10,595 nucleotides of DNA from the NCBI GenBank assembly GCA_934202965.1, contig CAKPYN010000033.1:1-10595 (forward strand). Direction: 5' to 3'. The notes beneath the pieces are model-generated. The model was given only the letters and a program-made list of their open reading frames with translations. It searched no databases and had not been told where the DNA came from. This DNA is from an uncultured Megasphaera sp. (GTDB lineage Bacteria; Bacillota; Negativicutes; Veillonellales; Megasphaeraceae). Every line of letters starts with the position of its first letter. The stretch's first letter is position 1. A program made the translations under genes and the position numbers. Below, piece by piece: positions 7,601-10,595 of the stretch.

Positions 7601-9187
7601 CCACCACCTCATCATGATGTATATTCCATTGAAGATTTAGCAGAACTCATTTTTGATTTAAAAAATGCCAACCGCGATGCTCGTGTCGGTGTTAAACTGA
7701 CTGCCGGTGCCGGTATCGGTACCATTGCTGCCGGCGTCGTCAAGGCCAAAGCCGATGATATCGTTGTTAGCGGTTATGACGGCGGTACCGGAGCTTCTCC
7801 AAGAACCAGTCTTCGTCACGCCGGTCTTCCTTGGGAAATCGGTCTTTCTGAAGTACAGCAAACCTTGCTTCTCAACCAGCTTCGCGATCGCGTTACGCTG
7901 GAAGTAGACGGCAAGCTCCTAACAGGACGTGATGTCGCTATTGCTGCACTCTTTGGGGCAGAAATTTTTGGTTTTGGTACAGCACCACTGCTGGCAATTG
8001 GCTGTCATATGCTGCGTGTGTGCCATCTCAATACCTGCCCGTATGGTGTTTGCACGCAAAACGAAAAACTACGCAAACGGTTTAAAGGTAAACCAGAATA
8101 TATTATCAACTTTATGCGTTTCGTCGCACAGGATTTGCGTGAAATTATGGCTCGTCTTGGATTCCATAGTATTGATGATATGGTCGGCCGCTATGACTGC
8201 CTCATGCAAAAACAAACACCGCAAAATTGGAAAGCTGGTACAGTAAACCTGAAAAATCTTTTATTCCGCCCATACACCGATGCCAGCCTGAGCCACCATT
8301 TTACAACACCTCAGGACCATCAAATTAATACCACCTTGGATATGTCCAAATTGGTTCGCATGTGTCGTCCGGCATTGGAAAATCAAAAACATATTCGCGC
8401 CCGTCTGCGCATTAAAAATACAGACCGTGTCACAGGAACACTGCTTGGCAGTGAAATCACCAAACGATATGGCGAAAATGGACTGCCGGAAGATACCATT
8501 AAATTATCTTTCGTTGGCTCTGCCGGTCAAAGTTTTGGGGCATTTATTCCAAAAGGCCTGACTTTATCGCTTGAAGGCGATGCCAATGATTATGTCGGCA
8601 AAGGATTATCCGGTGGTAAAATCATCGTTTCTCCACCACGCGAATCCATCTTCCCAGCCGAAGATAATATCATCATCGGCAATGTTGCATTCTATGGTGC
8701 TACTAGCGGTGAAGCCTATATTAACGGTACAGCCGGTGAACGATTCTGCGTCCGCAACAGCGGTATTAATGCCGTTGTCGAAGGCGTTGGCAATCACGGC
8801 TGTGAATATATGACAGGCGGCCGTGTCCTTATCCTAGGTCATACAGGACGTAACTTTGCTGCCGGTATGTCTGGCGGTATTGCATACGTATATGATTTAG
8901 AACCAGGAAAATGCAATACTGATTTAGTTAAACTAGAAGATGTAACAGATCCGGACGAACAATTAGCCGTTAAATCAATGCTTGAAAAGCATGTGGCTTA
9001 CACGGATAGTAATCTAGGACATATGCTCTTAGAAAATTGGGATGAAACAATTAAACACATTACCAAGGTCATTCCAGAAGCCTACGAAGAAATGGTCGCA
9101 CTCATTGCCCAAGCAGTTGCTGAAGGCCATGATGATGCAGAAGCCCATATGATTGCCTTTGAAAAGAAACACGGCAAAACTAAATAA
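4631..9187 (+). CDS. gltB: Glutamate synthase (GOGAT) large subunit
   Basis: 1518 residues, the full family length. The enzyme makes two glutamates from glutamine and 2-oxoglutarate. The N-terminal glutaminase domain begins at Cys24 (HDACGIGF) after a 23-residue propeptide that is normally removed; NGE 258-260 and LDRNGLRPAR from 371 belong to it. A central domain is followed by the FMN-binding synthase domain (about 840-1215), with RTGAMSYGALS from 882 and AKPGEGGHLPG at 959-969. Cys1125, Cys1131 and Cys1136 have the x5/x4 spacing of the [3Fe-4S] ligands. The GXGXG structural domain lies at about 1245-1440. Only 12 residues separate GEGGE (913-917) from IKQVAS (930), so the ferredoxin-specific loop of Fd-GOGATs is absent and the protein resembles the NAD(P)H-type alpha subunit. 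No gltD follows. The start has AGGAGG 7 nt upstream. No frameshifts are seen. Confidence 0.96.
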   Translation: MLKKLRDLPAPQGMYDPSFEHDACGIGFVVNIKGKKSYDIIDDALTILENLKHRGAEGADAKSGDGAGILVQIPHQFFCRECEVLGFSLPDEGEYGVGMIFAHRYESFRKKQMEAFEKIVRSEGLTILGWRDVPVDESLIGSIAKTIRPHFLQVFIKKSPDLKTQMDFERKLYIIRKLAEKAIVPPSQEKGTDFYIASLSSKTIVYKGMLTSVQLRHFYLDLSDLDFTTAMALVHSRFSTNTFPSWARAHPNRYIVHNGEINTIQGNINWLNARESKSKSEFFPDMEKVFPVVDATGSDSSMFDNCLEYLYMTGHSLPHAMMMMIPEPWERDPLMSEEKRDFYRYHNFMLEPWDGPAAIGFCDGTVIGGMLDRNGLRPARYYVTRNDRVIASSEVGVVNIPPEDILYKGRLEPGKMLLVDTKQQRIIDDDEIKHQIATEHPYHEWYKEHIVNLDDLMSTQNIASNDSIIPYDLKEQEKVFGYTQEDMDKVILPMARDGKHAIDSMGVDVPLAVLNDKPQLLYDYFKENFAQVTNPAIDGVRENIVMSTAVMAGNVANIMDPNEATTAALYLKTPILTNEQMAVIKSLMTDKLRTATLSMLYPVNSGAEGMETAIESLCIDALKAIKNGANILVLSDRGVNSRMAAIPALLASAALHHYLIRQTVRSDVGLILESGEPREVHHFCTLIGYGITAINPYIALESIKELIAKKKLGKMNYETAKANYLNAAVKGILAVMSKMGISTVHSYHGAQIFEAVGIQQDVINKYFCNTPSRIEGVGIKEIAKENALRHESAYSTDEKLERGDFYQYHKGGQPHIIDPETVQLLQKAVKTNDYATYKEYAAHVNTQSVFRLRDLLDFDYPAGCSIPIEEVESVDSIVKRFRTGAMSYGALSKEAHECVATAMNRLGGMSNTGEGGETSDRFNTETNDKIKQVASARFGVTSNYLIHADELQIKCSQGAKPGEGGHLPGSKVYPDIAKTRHATTGVALISPPPHHDVYSIEDLAELIFDLKNANRDARVGVKLTAGAGIGTIAAGVVKAKADDIVVSGYDGGTGASPRTSLRHAGLPWEIGLSEVQQTLLLNQLRDRVTLEVDGKLLTGRDVAIAALFGAEIFGFGTAPLLAIGCHMLRVCHLNTCPYGVCTQNEKLRKRFKGKPEYIINFMRFVAQDLREIMARLGFHSIDDMVGRYDCLMQKQTPQNWKAGTVNLKNLLFRPYTDASLSHHFTTPQDHQINTTLDMSKLVRMCRPALENQKHIRARLRIKNTDRVTGTLLGSEITKRYGENGLPEDTIKLSFVGSAGQSFGAFIPKGLTLSLEGDANDYVGKGLSGGKIIVSPPRESIFPAEDNIIIGNVAFYGATSGEAYINGTAGERFCVRNSGINAVVEGVGNHGCEYMTGGRVLILGHTGRNFAAGMSGGIAYVYDLEPGKCNTDLVKLEDVTDPDEQLAVKSMLEKHVAYTDSNLGHMLLENWDETIKHITKVIPEAYEEMVALIAQAVAEGHDDAEAHMIAFEKKHGKTK

Positions 9188-9195
9188 TATTCATG

Positions 9196-9237
9196 AAACA
9201 CAAAAATCCCTCTTTCGAGAGGGATTTTTGTGTTTTT
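9196..9237 (+). terminator. Strong intrinsic terminator after gltB
   Basis: An 18-bp perfect stem (9196-9213 with 9218-9235, core ATCCCTCT/AGAGGGAT) closes on a TTCG tetraloop and ends in T residues through 9237. It starts 9 nt after the gltB stop, so gltB is monocistronic with respect to the next gene. Confidence 0.95.
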
Positions 9238-9238
9238 A

Positions 9239-9267
9239 TTTTCATCTTCATAGAGATATGATATACT
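9239..9267 (+). promoter_or_regulatory. Promoter of the EamA transporter gene
   Basis: TATACT (9262-9267) preceded by TG at 9259-9260 forms an extended -10. TTTTCA (9239-9244) stands 17 bp upstream as a four-of-six -35. It directly follows the gltB terminator, which supports independent transcription. Confidence 0.55.
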
Positions 9268-9298
9268 AATACACATAATTTTATAAAGGAGGTCAGTT

Positions 9299-10189
9299 AT
9301 GTCTACATCGTATCGGGGCATATTATATTGCATGGTTGGTGCTATGACCTGGGGCATTAACGGGGTTGTCAGCCAATTTCTCTTTATGCATTATCCCGTT
9401 GATCCTTCTTGGCTAACGGCAATTCGTATGGTTGCTGCCGGGCTGGTCTTACTCATCATGTTTTTTCCCAAAAAGCATGCTCAATTTAAAGGCATCTTAC
9501 GCGATCCCATCAGTTTGCGTCATTTACTTATTTTTTCTATTTTCGGACTTCTTTTTTGTCAATATGCATACTTAACAGCTATTCAGAATTCTAATTCTGG
9601 TACAGCAACGGTGCTGCAAACATTAAGCGTTGTGTTCATGTCACTCTACTTAGCCATTCGGTTTCACAAAAAACTATCCCTGAGAGAAATTATTTCTGTT
9701 ATTTTAGCCGTACTCGGGGTGTATTTCGTTGCTACAAATGGTAATTACACTGCGATGGTTTTATCGCCCTCTGGCTTGAAATGGGGCCTTTTATCTGCAT
9801 TAGGAGCCTTATTATATCCTTTGCTTTCACAAGGAATAGCCAGTCAATGGGGCGCACCGACTGTCAACTCCCTCGGCATGATTATTGGCGGAACTATTTT
9901 TTCCGTACTGACACAGATTTGGACGTTAACTCCAACGCTAGATATATATGGTTGGCTTGCGGTTTCCTTCATCATCATTATTGGTACGGCAGTCTCCTTT
10001 TCTGCATTTATTCAAGGAATTCGTCTGATTGGACCTATGAAAGCGACTTTAATCGGTACCTTAGAACCTGTTGTGGCCTCCACGCTTTCAGCTATTTGTT
10101 TAAAGACGCCTTTTACACCTATAGAAATTGTTGGCTTTATCTGCATTATTACAACCGTGTTCTTAATCATTGCTAAAAAAGAAACATAA
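9299..10189 (+). CDS. EamA/DMT-family transporter
   Basis: 296 residues, the normal size for a ten-helix drug/metabolite transporter superfamily protein with two EamA repeats (PF00892). The first repeat (about 7-140) starts with GILYCMVGAMTWGINGVVSQ, has the typical IRM segment near residue 42 and ends in a VILAVLGVYFVATNG stretch. The second (about 152-293) starts at GLKWGLLSALGALLYPLLSQ and ends near the C-terminus in EIVGFICIITTVFLIIAKK. Family members export amino acids, metabolites or drugs across the cytoplasmic membrane; the substrate cannot be read from the sequence. AAAGGAGG lies 6 nt before the ATG. The gene has its own promoter and terminator, so its position after gltB does not prove a link to glutamate metabolism. 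Confidence 0.9.
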   Translation: MSTSYRGILYCMVGAMTWGINGVVSQFLFMHYPVDPSWLTAIRMVAAGLVLLIMFFPKKHAQFKGILRDPISLRHLLIFSIFGLLFCQYAYLTAIQNSNSGTATVLQTLSVVFMSLYLAIRFHKKLSLREIISVILAVLGVYFVATNGNYTAMVLSPSGLKWGLLSALGALLYPLLSQGIASQWGAPTVNSLGMIIGGTIFSVLTQIWTLTPTLDIYGWLAVSFIIIIGTAVSFSAFIQGIRLIGPMKATLIGTLEPVVASTLSAICLKTPFTPIEIVGFICIITTVFLIIAKKET

Positions 10190-10208
10190 ACATTCTATAT
10201 AATATAAC

Positions 10209-10245
10209 AAAGGACTGTAACATCCATTTTGTTACAGTCCTTTTT
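10209..10245 (+). terminator. Intrinsic terminator after the EamA gene, possibly bidirectional
   Basis: AAAGGACTGTAACA (10209-10222) pairs perfectly with TGTTACAGTCCTTT (10230-10243) around a seven-base loop, and the T run goes to 10245. Read on the - strand, the stem is followed by TTTGTTAT, so it could also end a transcript coming from the right. Confidence 0.92.
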
Positions 10246-10246
10246 A

Positions 10247-10339
10247 TCATACCGTTTTACGTGTATCCTTTGCAGTATTACCGTTGAAAAAACTAAAAAT
10301 GTTTAAAAAAATATTATCGTGCATGATAGACAAAAGCAT
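10247..10339 (-). CDS. Possible 30-codon ORF of unknown function
   Basis: On the - strand an ATG at 10339-10337 opens 30 codons ending in TGA (10249-10247), just before the shared terminator. The protein would read MLLSIMHDNIFLNIFSFFNG and then ten further residues, NTAKDTRKTV. I do not recognise it. GAGG (10353-10350) lies 10 nt upstream, but a good promoter has its -10 at 10361-10356, which would place transcription start at about the ribosome binding site. The transcript would then be nearly leaderless or non-coding. An ORF this short in AT-rich DNA can arise by chance. Confidence 0.25.
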   Translation of the reverse strand: MLLSIMHDNIFLNIFSFFNGNTAKDTRKTV

Positions 10340-10355
10340 TATATTACATCCTCTT

Positions 10356-10384
10356 TTTATATTCCCTGTACTTCTTTTTTTCAA
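10356..10384 (-). promoter_or_regulatory. Good sigma-A-type promoter on the minus strand
   Basis: Read on the - strand, TTGAAA (10384-10379) and TATAAA (10361-10356) are separated by 17 bp; each matches its consensus at five of six positions. It points left toward the hairpin at 10243-10209, which would delimit a transcript of about 140 nt. Confidence 0.5.
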
Positions 10385-10493
10385 TTCAAATCAACCGTTA
10401 TTTGGGGATTTATCACGTTAGAAAAAGTTTACCACAAATATTTACCTAATCCGATGATGAAAAGTTTGTAGTTTGAAGTTTTTAGCGAAATAC
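10385..10493. other. AT-rich spacer with no recognised feature
   Basis: Between the minus-strand promoter and the 5S terminator I see no open frame with a start and ribosome binding site, no RNA gene and no repeat. It may be degenerate DNA, but nothing identifies a source. Confidence 0.5.
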
Positions 10494-10529
10494 AAAAAGA
10501 CACACTGGAGATTTCCAGTGCGTCTTTTT
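10494..10529 (-). terminator. Terminator of the rRNA operon (minus strand)
   Basis: 10494-10509 pairs with 10514-10529 (core ACTGGA/TCCAGT) over 16 positions around a GATT loop. The one imperfect position (10502/10521) is a G-U pair in minus-strand RNA but an A-C mismatch in plus-strand RNA, which favours minus-strand function. Five U follow in that direction. It lies directly after the 5S 3' end. Confidence 0.88.
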
Positions 10530-10536
10530 CGTTGAA

Positions 10537-10595
10537 TCAGCGGCTTCCTATCCTCCCAGGGGGCCTCCCCCCAAGTACTTTCGGCGTTTGCAGGC
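10537..10595 (-). rRNA. rrf: 5S ribosomal RNA, 3' part (cut by window edge)
   Basis: Read on the - strand the segment contains CGCCGAAAGTACTTGGGGGG, then a CCCCC strand closing the helix, then CTGGGAGGATAGGAAGCCGC. These are the 5S helix IV/loop E region (the usual GCCGAtgGTACTTGGG...CCCTGGGAGAGTAGG block) and the 3' strand of the terminal helix. The 5' half is beyond the window. The exact 3' end is not certain; it is probably within a few bases of 10537-10541. Confidence 0.9.

Noticed and set aside
10247..10324. Resemblance of the small minus-strand ORF (NTAKD segment) to the N-terminal region of MinE
   Set aside because: Only a handful of residues are alike and nothing downstream continues the match in any frame; this is too little to call a minE remnant.

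Overview
The window looks like chromosomal DNA from a low-to-moderate GC Firmicute with strong Shine-Dalgarno sites. A diderm Negativicute of the Veillonellaceae/Megasphaera/Dialister type is my best guess. It rests on the 5S rRNA 3' end, the ArnT-like lipid glycosyltransferase and overall gene character, and it is an inference from memory, not a database match. All recognisable protein genes are on the + strand. At the right edge the 3' end of a 5S rRNA runs in on the - strand, so an rRNA operon points into the window.

Layout: (1) Positions 1-157 are the last codons of a TnpB-like gene plus the structured right end of an IS200/IS605-type element, where an omega-RNA scaffold would normally lie. 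(2) 253-1275 is an acyltransferase-3 family membrane protein, possibly driven by a promoter straddling the IS boundary. (3) 1389-1982 is a DedA-family membrane protein followed by a clear terminator. (4) A long near-perfect inverted repeat (2058-2093) precedes a likely two-gene unit: an ArnT/PMT-type GT39 glycosyltransferase (2125-3741) and, 11 bp later, a uracil-DNA-glycosylase-superfamily protein (3753-4454). (5) 4631-9187 is a full-length glutamate synthase large subunit. A strong intrinsic-terminator hairpin sits between its promoter and its ribosome binding site. (6) 9299-10189 is an EamA/DMT-type transporter with its own promoter and terminator. (7) 10190-10595 has no confident protein gene. 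It holds terminators, a good - strand promoter with a possible short transcript or 30-codon ORF, and the 5S end with its terminator.

Functionally, the acyltransferase, DedA protein and GT39 enzyme are all envelope or polyprenyl-lipid proteins and may serve cell-surface polymer or lipid modification, although they appear to be separate transcription units. Glutamate synthase is ammonia assimilation. Its partner gltD is not in the window, and the large subunit lacks the ferredoxin-type loop. The most testable regulatory observation is the terminator hairpin in the gltB leader, which suggests transcription attenuation. I see no defence system, CRISPR array or prophage; most of the window is ordinary core-genome content.
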